64,000 nt of DNA from JAFAGX01 sp035623255 (lineage in GTDB: Bacteria; Acidobacteriota; Terriglobia; Terriglobales; Acidobacteriaceae): assembly GCA_035623255.1 (NCBI GenBank), contig DASPTU010000112.1, forward strand, positions 10,701 to 74,700. The letters are read 5' to 3'. This document shows positions 34,736 to 42,731 of the stretch, in pieces. Both the position numbers and the translations under genes were made by a program. Below the pieces are notes generated by a model. It had not been told where the DNA came from. It was given only the letters and a program-made list of their open reading frames with translations, and made no database searches. Positions within the stretch are counted from its first letter, which is position 1. Every line of letters begins with the position of its first letter.

Positions 34736-35110
34736 CTATTCGCGGCGTATAAAATCGTACGAGTCGATCACACAGGCCACGCCGCGTGTGTCCTTCGCGT
34801 CGCCAGAGGCGGGCTCATCCGTACGTACTACTCGCCCGCGGCACTGCACAACGACCGGCTCTTTAGCGCCCGTCACTTCCGGTGGCAGGGCGATCTCAAA
34901 TTCGACATTGGAGCCGACATCCAAAGCAGCATCGGCGCGGATGTAGACTCCCGCCGCACTCAAATTTCCAGTTACACCAGCGTGCTGCCCCGCCTCTTCG
35001 GTCTTGTGAATTTTTATGGGTAATTCCAGAGGGAACCGTTTTCCCGTCCGTGCTTCGGACACAAGCCCTCCTCGTTCCTGGCCATTCGTGCGAGCAGAAG
35101 CCAGCTCCAT
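34736..35110 (-). CDS. PilZ-domain c-di-GMP receptor protein
   Basis: A 124-residue protein made mainly of a PilZ domain. The c-di-GMP-binding motifs are present: Arg-x3-Arg in ARTGKRFP (about 21-25) and the second motif TGNLSAAGVYIR. It should therefore bind c-di-GMP and act as an output, possibly on motility or polysaccharide export; the target is unknown. The start at 35110 has a good ribosome site (AGGAGACGCTT), and a near-consensus promoter lies 40-70 bases upstream. It is divergent from the racemase-like gene. Confidence 0.9.
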   Translation of the reverse strand: MELASARTNGQERGGLVSEARTGKRFPLELPIKIHKTEEAGQHAGVTGNLSAAGVYIRADAALDVGSNVEFEIALPPEVTGAKEPVVVQCRGRVVRTDEPASGDAKDTRGVACVIDSYDFIRRE

Positions 35111-35148
35111 AAGCGTCTCCTATGGAGTTTGTATTGTACTAACCCGCC

Positions 35149-35177
35149 CTTATATCACGGATAGTACCCCCTCTCAA
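35149..35177 (-). promoter_or_regulatory. Promoter of the PilZ gene
   Basis: On the minus strand TTGAGA (35172-35177) and TATAAG (35149-35154) are spaced by exactly 17 bases. The start of the PilZ gene is at 35110, leaving a leader of about 30 bases. This is the best promoter match I found. Confidence 0.6.
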
Positions 35178-35278
35178 GCCCGATTCGTGCCAGAACACGG
35201 GTAGGAAGTAGGTTCCCCTGCCACAATAGGACTCGCAAATACCGTCAAATAAGAATCATCCCGCCTGGGTCGAATCCC

Positions 35279-36007
35279 ATGGTGCTGGCCAAACATCTAT
35301 TGCCGGGTAACGTGCGAACCGGAGGGATGATCGGCGGGCTAGGGCCCGAGTCCACAATCGATTACTACCGCTCCATCATTGCACGCTTTCGCGCCCGGAA
35401 ACCGGGCGGGGGATATCCGCACTTGATCATCAACAGCCTTGACGTCGACAAAGGCATTGCCTTCCTCGATGCGGGGCAGCTTCACGACCTGGCTGACTAT
35501 ATCTCCGGCGGTGTGGAGTCGCTGGTGCGGGCCGGTGCGGACTTCGCTTTCATAGCGGCAAACACGCCCCATCTCATCTTCGATGAGGTTCAAGGCCGGT
35601 CGGCTATCCCGCTTCTCAGCATCGTTCGTGCGACGTGTGAGCACGCAAAGTCACTGCGCCTGAAGAAGGTCGGTCTGTTTGGAACCGGTTTTACCATGAA
35701 GGCAAATTTCTACCCCGAGGAGTTTAAGCGGGCAGGGATCGCCTTGGTCCGTCCTAAGGAAGCAGAAGGCGAATTCATCCATAGGAAGTACATCGATGAA
35801 CTCCTAAACAACCAATTTCTGCCGGAAAGCAGGACCGAGATTCTGCGGATTGCGCAACGCATGCAAGCCGAAGACGGAGTGGAAGCCGTGGTCCTCGCAG
35901 GCACGGAGTTGCCGCTCTTGTTGCGCGACTCGGGCAGTTCCCCGGTCAAGTTTCTCGACACAACCGTAATTCACGTGGAAGCGATCGTTGACGAGTTGCT
36001 AAGCTAA
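35279..36007 (+). CDS. Aspartate/glutamate racemase-family protein lacking both catalytic cysteines
   Basis: A 242-residue protein with the two-domain Asp/Glu racemase fold (GGMIGGLGPESTIDYY near the start, FIAANTPHLI, VVLAGTELPLLL). In cofactor-independent racemases a Cys precedes the first NT motif and another precedes the second TE motif. Here they are Ala94 (A-N-T) and Gly208 (A-G-T-E). The protein is therefore probably not a standard two-base racemase; a known cysteine-less subgroup, a hydrolase or a binding role are alternatives. The length is normal. The surroundings give no clear substrate: a PilZ gene diverges from it and HtrA follows. Confidence 0.85.
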   Translation: MVLAKHLLPGNVRTGGMIGGLGPESTIDYYRSIIARFRARKPGGGYPHLIINSLDVDKGIAFLDAGQLHDLADYISGGVESLVRAGADFAFIAANTPHLIFDEVQGRSAIPLLSIVRATCEHAKSLRLKKVGLFGTGFTMKANFYPEEFKRAGIALVRPKEAEGEFIHRKYIDELLNNQFLPESRTEILRIAQRMQAEDGVEAVVLAGTELPLLLRDSGSSPVKFLDTTVIHVEAIVDELLS

Positions 36008-36107
36008 TGACCCACCGAGCCCGGAGTAGCACGCCTTCCCCGTGGTCAGCTTCTGAGGAAAGGGCTCATCTAAACTGTTTGACCGATAAGGTTTTGAAGG
36101 AGTTCAC

Positions 36108-37640
36108 ATGACCCTCAGGCGCGAGCAGTTTCCTCGAGCTTTGTACGTTGTGGTTTTGTGTTCGTTTGCCCTGCAGTTGGTGTCCGCTTGTGCCTGGAGT
36201 CAGCAGACTCCCTCTGGGCAATCGGCCAAATCAGGTGGGTCCGCTCCGCAGAAGCCCAATCCCATTACCGAACTGGGTAAAGCCGCAGGCGGCCGCCCAT
36301 CAGAAGCGCCGGCAATCCTGCAGCAGTTGAATTCGGCCCTGGAGAGCGTGGTAGCTAAGGTTTCGCCGGCAGTTGTGCAGATTCAGGTAACCGGGTTCGG
36401 AGCGGTGGAAGGAAGCAGCAGCCACGGTGAAACAGCTCTGGTTGCACGCCAGCGTGCCATTGGATCAGGGGTAATCGTTGACTCCGACGGTTACATTGTG
36501 ACCAACGCTCACGTGGTGGAGGGTGCGCGGCGCATTCGGGTGATATTGCCAATGCCCTCAGTCGATTTCCCACAAGTCCAGCCGGTTGGAAAACAGCATG
36601 TCGTAGACGCCAAGCTGATTGGCCTGCACAAAGAGTCCGACCTCGCGCTCATTAAGATCGACGAAACCGGCTTGCCAACCCTGTCGCTGGGAAGTGCACG
36701 CCGCGTGCACCAAGGACAATTAGTCTTTGCCATCGGCAGCCCGGAAGGCCTGGAAAACTCCGTGAGCATGGGCGTGGTCAGCTCGGTCGGGCGCCAACCC
36801 GATCCGGAGAACCCCATGGTCTACATCCAAACCGACGCTCCCATTAATCCCGGAAACAGCGGTGGACCCCTGGTGGACATGGATGGCTACGTCCTCGGCA
36901 TTAACACCATGATTTTGTCCGAAGGCGGCGGCAGCGAGGGCCTGGGATTCGCGATTCCTGCGAGGGTTGTGCGCTTCGTGTACTTGAGCCTGCGAAAGCA
37001 CGGCCACGTGCATCGCGTTGAAATCAAGGCGGCCATGCAGAACATCACGCCTTCTCTGGCGGAGGGACTTCATCTGTCGCAGAGCTACGGCGTCATCGTT
37101 TGCGATATTACGCCGGATGGTCCAGCCGAAAGCGCCGGCCTGAAGATTGGGGACATTGTCATCAGCGCCGATGATCGTCCAATCGATACCTTGTCTGGGC
37201 TGACTGCCGCAATGTATCTCCATCCCCTTGATGAACCGTTGAAGATGGTGGTGAAACGGGGGACTGAAACGAAAACCTTGTACATTCCGGTGATCGAATC
37301 GCGCAATCCCATGGAGAAATTAGTGGACGACGTCGACCCTGACAAAAGTCTGGTTGAGCCGCTGGGGATTTTGGCGGTTGATTTGAACGATCAATTTCGT
37401 TCGGTAATCGGCGATTTGCGGATTCCTGACGGGGTGTTGGTGGTCGCCCGCGCGGCCGAACTTATCAGCCCCGAAACCGGTCTTAAAACCGGCGACGTCG
37501 TTCACAGCGTCAACAACATGCCAATCAACTCAGTGGACTCGTTTCGGGCGATGTTGAAAGAGGTAAAGCCGAATTCGCCAGTTGTGCTGCAGATCGAGCG
37601 TGACGGAGGCCTGCAGTGGCTCGCGTTTGAGATGGATTGA
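36108..37640 (+). CDS. HtrA/DegP-type periplasmic serine protease with two PDZ domains
   Basis: A 510-residue envelope quality-control protease. The signal sequence ends at VSAC (Cys28), which also fits a lipobox, so it may be a lipoprotein. The trypsin-like domain has the full triad: His135 (TNAHVVEG), Asp178 (KESDLALIK) and Ser251 (PGNSGGPLVD). Two PDZ domains follow (about 310-395 and 420-505). A strong ribosome site GAAGGAG precedes the ATG at 36108. It may degrade misfolded periplasmic proteins. It could also cut one of the anti-sigma factors in this window, which is speculation. Confidence 0.95.
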   Translation: MTLRREQFPRALYVVVLCSFALQLVSACAWSQQTPSGQSAKSGGSAPQKPNPITELGKAAGGRPSEAPAILQQLNSALESVVAKVSPAVVQIQVTGFGAVEGSSSHGETALVARQRAIGSGVIVDSDGYIVTNAHVVEGARRIRVILPMPSVDFPQVQPVGKQHVVDAKLIGLHKESDLALIKIDETGLPTLSLGSARRVHQGQLVFAIGSPEGLENSVSMGVVSSVGRQPDPENPMVYIQTDAPINPGNSGGPLVDMDGYVLGINTMILSEGGGSEGLGFAIPARVVRFVYLSLRKHGHVHRVEIKAAMQNITPSLAEGLHLSQSYGVIVCDITPDGPAESAGLKIGDIVISADDRPIDTLSGLTAAMYLHPLDEPLKMVVKRGTETKTLYIPVIESRNPMEKLVDDVDPDKSLVEPLGILAVDLNDQFRSVIGDLRIPDGVLVVARAAELISPETGLKTGDVVHSVNNMPINSVDSFRAMLKEVKPNSPVVLQIERDGGLQWLAFEMD

Positions 37641-37724
37641 CTCGACTCGGGTAAGGCTCGGAGGTATCTTGTGGTCCAACGTAACGCCGACGCTTACAAA
37701 GTAGCCCGGCGGATGCCCTGCTGA

Positions 37725-39524
37725 TCAGAACGCACCACCACCGCCGCCGCCAAAGCCTCCGCCGGAGAATCCGCCGCCGCTGCTGAAGCCGCCGCCACTC
37801 CAACCGGATCCGGTGGAACTCGCCCGCGGAGCTGAGACGAAAACCTGGTGCATGTCGTTCGCCATGCTATTCATCGAACTCGAAAACAAAATCGGATTGA
37901 ATCCCATAGGATAAGCGTATCCCGCGGGCGCAACATACCAGCTCGGCGGGTCTTTCACAATTCCCGCGAAAGCCTGCGCCCAATGGTGCTCCACACCTAG
38001 CGCCATGGCATAGGGAAGATACTTCTCAAATGTGTCGGGAGGCATACGCTGCAAGCGATCCTTGTCTACACGGTTCATGAACTCCTGGAAGCCGAGTACA
38101 GCAACCTGCGTGCGGCCGCCCTTGATGGTTTTGGCCGTCATCTGTCGCGCGAACAGCCACCAAATAATGGCAGAAATGATGCCGCACGCAACCAGCAACC
38201 AGGTCGAACTGAACACGTCTTTATGCCACAGGAATTGCAGTAACAAGAACGGAGCCACGATGACGAGAACACCAACAAAGTTGTAGCCGTTTGCCGACTC
38301 CGGATCGAGGAGATACATGCCCTTATTTTTCAGCTGGGCCATGATGTCCTGCCGGATGACGGGAATCGCAGTATAGAAGCGGTTTTTTAGGCTGGAAAGG
38401 CGGATTTCGCTGCCGCCGCCGAAAATGTTCTCCAGCATCACCCGCTCATGTGGCTGCAGACCTTGCCACTTCTGCTGCAAGACCAGCAGATGGAGAATGT
38501 AATCCTTGTGATGAAATACCAGTCCCTCATCCTTGGTTTCCTCAATTTTTACGAAGCCGCGAACGGCCAAATCCACGATGGTCGAAGTGATGTCACGAGG
38601 ATGAATGGTGTCGCCGAGCAGGGTTCCGGCCTCAGCGGGCGAGATGCCGGAGGGCGGTTCGTACATTGGGGCCACAGAAATGCCGGGATCAGGATCGCGT
38701 CCCCAGTACCACCATATGACGAACATCACAGCGAGCGTCCAGAAAGGCAGAAACACGATAGGGTTGCTGCCCAGAAACCACATTGCTCGGGTAAATGCTC
38801 CCGGCGATTCGAGAATTCCCTTGGGGACATAAATGTCGATTGTCAGCCCGCCGCGCATGGGCAGTGGATTCTTCGTCTCAAAGCTGACCTGGGCGCCATT
38901 TACGTCCGAGGTTGCATCACGCTCAGCAGAGCCATACACGCCGGTGAAGGCTTGGGCCCGAAGTGATCCGGCAGCAGAACCGGGAAAGGTCACCAAGGCG
39001 GAGGCATGATCAATCGGCACCGGCCAGTCGTTGCCGGTCACATTCCAGTAAAATTCGTCGTGGTCTTCAAAAAAACGAGTGGCGTTGCGGACGATGTAAT
39101 CAATGTTTACAACTCGCGTGGCATCTTCGGCGCCGGGGATGTAGATCTTAAGATCCCGATAATCCCCCGACTTTGAGGATTGGTACTTGAGCTTCTCCCC
39201 ATTTTCATCGGTCACGCTCGTGACCTTTAGAAAAAGTGTGAAGTTAGTCCCGCCCGGCCCGGGGTATTCGACGGGGATGAAACGGTGAATCCCGTGCCAT
39301 TGGCCGCTGAATTCTAATGTGATTCGCTCCTGCACAATCGCAGAGCCATCCTGAGCGACTGAAATATTGCTGTTGAAGTCAGTGATGCGCCAGCTGCGGC
39401 CAAACAGCGGAGCAGCGAGTACGCCGACGATTCCGAGGCAGAACAGTGCTCGCGAGAGATACCCACGCAACCAAGCGGACCCGATTATCAGAATCTTCTG
39501 CGCGTCCCGGTGTTCACCACTCAT
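37725..39524 (-). CDS. DUF2207-family membrane protein with Gly-rich tail
   Basis: A 599-residue protein of the DUF2207 family. It has an N-terminal hydrophobic helix, an outer beta-rich domain (about 40-240), a TM helix near 260, a cytoplasmic or inner domain and two more hydrophobic helices near 410-450. It ends in a Ser/Gly-rich tail (FSSGGGFSGGGFGGG), the usual DUF2207 ending. The function is unknown. The LemA gene lies only 6 bases upstream on the same strand, and LemA-DUF2207 pairs are common in bacteria, so the two probably act together. Confidence 0.9.
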   Translation of the reverse strand: MSGEHRDAQKILIIGSAWLRGYLSRALFCLGIVGVLAAPLFGRSWRITDFNSNISVAQDGSAIVQERITLEFSGQWHGIHRFIPVEYPGPGGTNFTLFLKVTSVTDENGEKLKYQSSKSGDYRDLKIYIPGAEDATRVVNIDYIVRNATRFFEDHDEFYWNVTGNDWPVPIDHASALVTFPGSAAGSLRAQAFTGVYGSAERDATSDVNGAQVSFETKNPLPMRGGLTIDIYVPKGILESPGAFTRAMWFLGSNPIVFLPFWTLAVMFVIWWYWGRDPDPGISVAPMYEPPSGISPAEAGTLLGDTIHPRDITSTIVDLAVRGFVKIEETKDEGLVFHHKDYILHLLVLQQKWQGLQPHERVMLENIFGGGSEIRLSSLKNRFYTAIPVIRQDIMAQLKNKGMYLLDPESANGYNFVGVLVIVAPFLLLQFLWHKDVFSSTWLLVACGIISAIIWWLFARQMTAKTIKGGRTQVAVLGFQEFMNRVDKDRLQRMPPDTFEKYLPYAMALGVEHHWAQAFAGIVKDPPSWYVAPAGYAYPMGFNPILFSSSMNSMANDMHQVFVSAPRASSTGSGWSGGGFSSGGGFSGGGFGGGGGGAF

Positions 39525-39530
39525 CGATTT

Positions 39531-40079
39531 TCAAAACTTAACGGCAACGGGTTCGCGGTCGGCGGCAGCAGTTTCAAAGAATTGCCGCTGTGTGAAGCCA
39601 AACATACCTGCCAGGATGTTCGTGGGGAAGGACTGAATTCGAGTGTTTAGGTCGCGAACTACGGCGTTGTAGTAGCGGCGCGCATTCTGGATGCTGTCCT
39701 CAGTTTGGCTTAATGAAGCCTGCAGCTGCATGAACTGCTCGTTGGCTTTGAGCTCCGGGTAGTTCTCAGCAACGGCGAACAGACTCTTGAGCGCTCCGCT
39801 GAGCTGATTCTCTGCTTGCGCCTTGTCCGCGGGCGTAGTGGCCTGCATCGCCATTGAACGATATTTTGTGACGTTCTCGAAGGTCCCCTTTTCGTGGGCG
39901 GCGTATCCTTTGACCGTCTCGACCAGGTTCGGAATCAGGTCGTGGCGCCGTTTAAGTTGCACGTCAATGTCCGACCAAGCCGAATCGGTGCGCACGCGCA
40001 GCTGGACTAACTGGTTGTACACGGCAACCAGGAAGAACCCAATCACTACGATAATGCCAAGAATGATCCAACCGGCCAT
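39531..40079 (-). CDS. lemA: LemA family protein
   Basis: A 182-residue LemA protein: one N-terminal TM helix (about 5-22, IILGIIVVIGFFLVAVY) and a long helical domain (DIDVQLKRRHDLIPNLVETV, ENQLSGALKSLFAVAENYPELKAN, then ARRYYNAVVRDLN). LemA proteins are membrane-anchored with an outer helical bundle; no enzyme activity is established. The ribosome site GAAGGGAACGCAA precedes the ATG. It is first in an operon with the DUF2207 gene. Confidence 0.95.
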   Translation of the reverse strand: MAGWIILGIIVVIGFFLVAVYNQLVQLRVRTDSAWSDIDVQLKRRHDLIPNLVETVKGYAAHEKGTFENVTKYRSMAMQATTPADKAQAENQLSGALKSLFAVAENYPELKANEQFMQLQASLSQTEDSIQNARRYYNAVVRDLNTRIQSFPTNILAGMFGFTQRQFFETAAADREPVAVKF

Positions 40080-40289
40080 TTGCGTTCCCTTCAGAAATGA
40101 GAATCAAATGGGACGGTAACACATGCAGAAAACAGGCGCAATAACGGCCTGCGATCTGGCGCGGTACTATTCCCACGAACGTAGAGTTAAACTTGGATTT
40201 GCCGCTTGGGGTTGCATTGTGGCCGCATGGATCCGCTCAGCATCAAAGATACTGTAGGTGTCGTGCACGCATGACGATCAGACGCGCCT

Positions 40290-41300
40290 ATGAAACGTTC
40301 TTTTGAGATTGTAGTACGGATGTTTTACGTCAGTGTGATTGCTGTGAGCCTTGCAGCATTGGCCCACGCGCAAACCTGTTTCACCTCCGCCGACATGGAA
40401 GAGGCAACTCGAACCGCCCTGCAGAATGCAGGCAAGCAGTACTTCGACATGGTCTCGCGGGGCGATAGTGGTTCGCTAAAACAGAATGCAATCGCCAGCC
40501 TGGCGTCCGATTTTTCCGGGATCGACAATGCGCTCAAGGACAGTCAGGATGCGTTCGCAGGATCCTCAGCTACAGCGCGGCCGCCGTTTCTTCTGAGGGT
40601 GGAAGGGACCACACCCTTGCAGCGTGCCGAATTCCTTTGCGGTGTCTTTGGGCCGAGTGGTCAAACCGCCAATAGCGCAGAGTTTGTCATCCCGAATCTG
40701 GCGCCCGGGAATTATGGGATCGTGATCATCGACGTGAGTGGCCCGAAAGGCCCACGCACTGTCTCCTTTGTACTGGAACAGCAAGGCAGCAACTGGAAGA
40801 TCGGCGGATTCTATGTGAAGGACCCGCAGATCAAAGGACATGACGGGAACTGGTTTGCAGACAAAGCTCGTGACTTCAAGTCGAAGGGCGAGAGTGTGAA
40901 TGCCTGGTTTTACTACGTCGAAGCTCGTGAGCTGTTGGTCCCGGTTCCATTCATGTATACGCAAATGACCGACAAGCTCTATGACGAATCGCAGACTGTG
41001 AAACCAGCGGATCTGCCCGTAAGCGGCAACACGACCAGTCTCACGGCGGGGGGGAAAACCTATACGCTAACCACGATCTTCCCGCTTCCAGTCGGTGACG
41101 ATCTCGATCTCGTCGTTAAATATCAATGCGCCGATGTGTCCGACACCGCCCGGACATTTGAACAGAATACCTCGGTAATGGCAGCAGTCCTGGCTAAGTT
41201 CCCCCAGCTGCGCAGTGCCTTTGACGGAATTGTGGCCCGCGCCGTCGAACCCTCAGGTCGAGACTACGGTTCGATGCTGCCGATGAAAGACATCAAGTAG
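40290..41300 (+). CDS. Secreted protein of unknown function
   Basis: A 336-residue product with a signal peptide (VSLAALAHAQT). No enzyme motif is visible. An early helical segment (TRTALQNAGKQYFDMVSRGD) is followed by a beta-rich region and a domain with WKIGGFYVKDPQIKGHDGNWF. The body looks like a stand-alone acidobacterial periplasmic protein. The gene ends 23 bases before a strong bidirectional terminator. The start ATG at 40290 lacks a convincing ribosome site. Confidence 0.72.
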   Translation: MKRSFEIVVRMFYVSVIAVSLAALAHAQTCFTSADMEEATRTALQNAGKQYFDMVSRGDSGSLKQNAIASLASDFSGIDNALKDSQDAFAGSSATARPPFLLRVEGTTPLQRAEFLCGVFGPSGQTANSAEFVIPNLAPGNYGIVIIDVSGPKGPRTVSFVLEQQGSNWKIGGFYVKDPQIKGHDGNWFADKARDFKSKGESVNAWFYYVEARELLVPVPFMYTQMTDKLYDESQTVKPADLPVSGNTTSLTAGGKTYTLTTIFPLPVGDDLDLVVKYQCADVSDTARTFEQNTSVMAAVLAKFPQLRSAFDGIVARAVEPSGRDYGSMLPMKDIK

Positions 41301-41323
41301 CAGCGGGTCAGCAACGAAAAAAC

Positions 41324-41344
41324 GGACGGGCCGATGGCCCGTCC
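41324..41344. terminator. Bidirectional intrinsic terminator
   Basis: Perfect 9-bp stem GGACGGGCC with GGCCCGTCC around a GAT loop. GAAAAAAC on the left becomes a U-run for the minus-strand sigma transcript; CTTAGGG on the right is weaker. It separates the convergent secreted-protein gene and ECF sigma gene. Confidence 0.8.
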
Positions 41345-41383
41345 TTAGGGAGAGATGCCGACTCGAGGAGGTGGAGAAGCCCG

Positions 41384-42013
41384 CTAGCGTACCTCGGCCA
41401 GCTGCGTTCGCAGCTTGTGGGTTGCGCGGAACAGCGTATTCTTGATGGTTCCTTCGCTGGTGTTCAGAATGCCTGCAACCGTGCGCAGGCGCAAGCCGTG
41501 ATAATGCTTCAATTCGAAAACCACTCGCTCGCGGGGCGAGAGTCGCTCCATCGCCCGTCGTATAAAGGCGAGGAGTTCCCGGCTCATCATGCTTCGCTCG
41601 GGACTGGTTCCGGCACGCTGGTCAGGCAGACGATCAAGCACTTGCTCCTCCTCACCATCGGACGAAATGGTGGTAGTCAGATCGCGAGCGCGTGAAGATC
41701 GCTTCCGCAGATGGTCCAGGCAAAGATTGGTGACGATCCGATAAATCCAGGTGTAGAACGAACATTCGAACCGAAAGCTGCCCAGGTTGACATAAGCGCG
41801 GAGGAACGCTTCCTGGTAGATGTCCTGGCCGTCCTCCTGGGAGCCAGTGAGATGAACGGCGAGGCGAAGCACGGCACGGTCATACTGGCGTACCAATTCC
41901 TCGAAAGCGGCGGTATTGCCCATCTGGGCTTCGCGGACCAGCAACGTATCATCGATCCGGGCTGTGCCAACTTTCTCCCGTGGTTGTCCTTGCAGCTGTA
42001 GTGCGTTTTCCAC
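41384..42013 (-). CDS. RNA polymerase ECF sigma factor (paralogue of 3598-4194)
   Basis: A 209-residue ECF sigma factor that closely resembles the one at 3598-4194. The two share RIDDTLLVREAQ, AFEELVR, LTGS, DIYQEAFL, RFECSFYTWIYRIVTNLCLDHLRK-like blocks and the ELKHYHGL region-4 core. The start is GTG at 42013 with AGGGGG upstream. Unlike its paralogue it has no anti-sigma gene next to it. It follows the response regulator by 21 bases, and the histidine kinase precedes that, so the kinase-regulator pair probably controls it. A duplication with new wiring is likely. Confidence 0.93.
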   Translation of the reverse strand: MENALQLQGQPREKVGTARIDDTLLVREAQMGNTAAFEELVRQYDRAVLRLAVHLTGSQEDGQDIYQEAFLRAYVNLGSFRFECSFYTWIYRIVTNLCLDHLRKRSSRARDLTTTISSDGEEEQVLDRLPDQRAGTSPERSMMSRELLAFIRRAMERLSPRERVVFELKHYHGLRLRTVAGILNTSEGTIKNTLFRATHKLRTQLAEVR

Positions 42014-42034
42014 TTGCCATCCCCCTGCAACAAC

Positions 42035-42715
42035 TCATCCCACAAACTTGTAGCCGGTCCCATGAACGGTCAGGATGAAGCGCGGTTCGTCCGGCTTAGG
42101 TTCGACCTTCTGCCGTAATCTGACGATGTGCGCATCCACCGTTCTGGTGGTCGGAAAATGGTCGTAGCCCCACACTTCCTCCAACAAACGATCGCGGGTC
42201 AACGTCTCGCCGGGATGATGGAGGAAGTACCTCAGCAGTTCGAATTCCTTGGAAGAAAAATCCACCGCCCTGCCTTTTTTTGAAACCTGGCAATTGCGAA
42301 GATTCACTTCCACCTCACCGAACGCGTATCTTTCTTGTGTTTTGATCGCCGGCCCTGCCCTTCGCAGCACGGCCTTCACCCGCGCCAACAACTCACGAAT
42401 CGAAAAGGGCTTGGTGACGTAATCATCCGCCCCCAATTCCAGGCCCACAACCTTGTCAACTTCCTGGCCACGCGCCGTAAGCATGATGATCGGAATTCCG
42501 GGTTTCTTCGCCTTGAGGGACTTGCAGACGTCGAGCCCGCTCATGCGAGGCATCATCACGTCGAGGATCACCAGGTCCGGAGCGTCGCTCAGGGCGCGCT
42601 CCAGGCCGGCGACCCCGTCGGGCGCGCTGATGACCTGATACCCTTCGAACTCAAAGTTGTCGCGCAGTCCTGCAACCATGTTCGGCTCATCTTCGACGAT
42701 CAGGATTTTCGCCAT
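42035..42715 (-). CDS. OmpR/PhoB-type response regulator
   Basis: A 226-residue regulator with an intact receiver (KILIVEDEPN, VILDVMMPRMSG with the phosphorylated Asp, LTARGQEVD, DYVTKPFS with the Lys) and a C-terminal winged helix (TVDAHIVRLRQKVE, FILTVHGTGYKFVG). I chose the ATG at 42715 because the family starts there; CGGAGA is upstream. It lies 16 bases after the histidine kinase and 21 bases before the sigma gene, so all three form one transcription unit. DNA targets are unknown. Confidence 0.96.
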   Translation of the reverse strand: MAKILIVEDEPNMVAGLRDNFEFEGYQVISAPDGVAGLERALSDAPDLVILDVMMPRMSGLDVCKSLKAKKPGIPIIMLTARGQEVDKVVGLELGADDYVTKPFSIRELLARVKAVLRRAGPAIKTQERYAFGEVEVNLRNCQVSKKGRAVDFSSKEFELLRYFLHHPGETLTRDRLLEEVWGYDHFPTTRTVDAHIVRLRQKVEPKPDEPRFILTVHGTGYKFVG

Positions 42716-42731
42716 GACCGGATCTCCGAAA

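Noticed and set aside
33823..34752. 309-codon plus frame across the M28 end and the NarL-like gene
   Set aside because: Reads through a strong terminator hairpin and is antisense to a conserved regulator.
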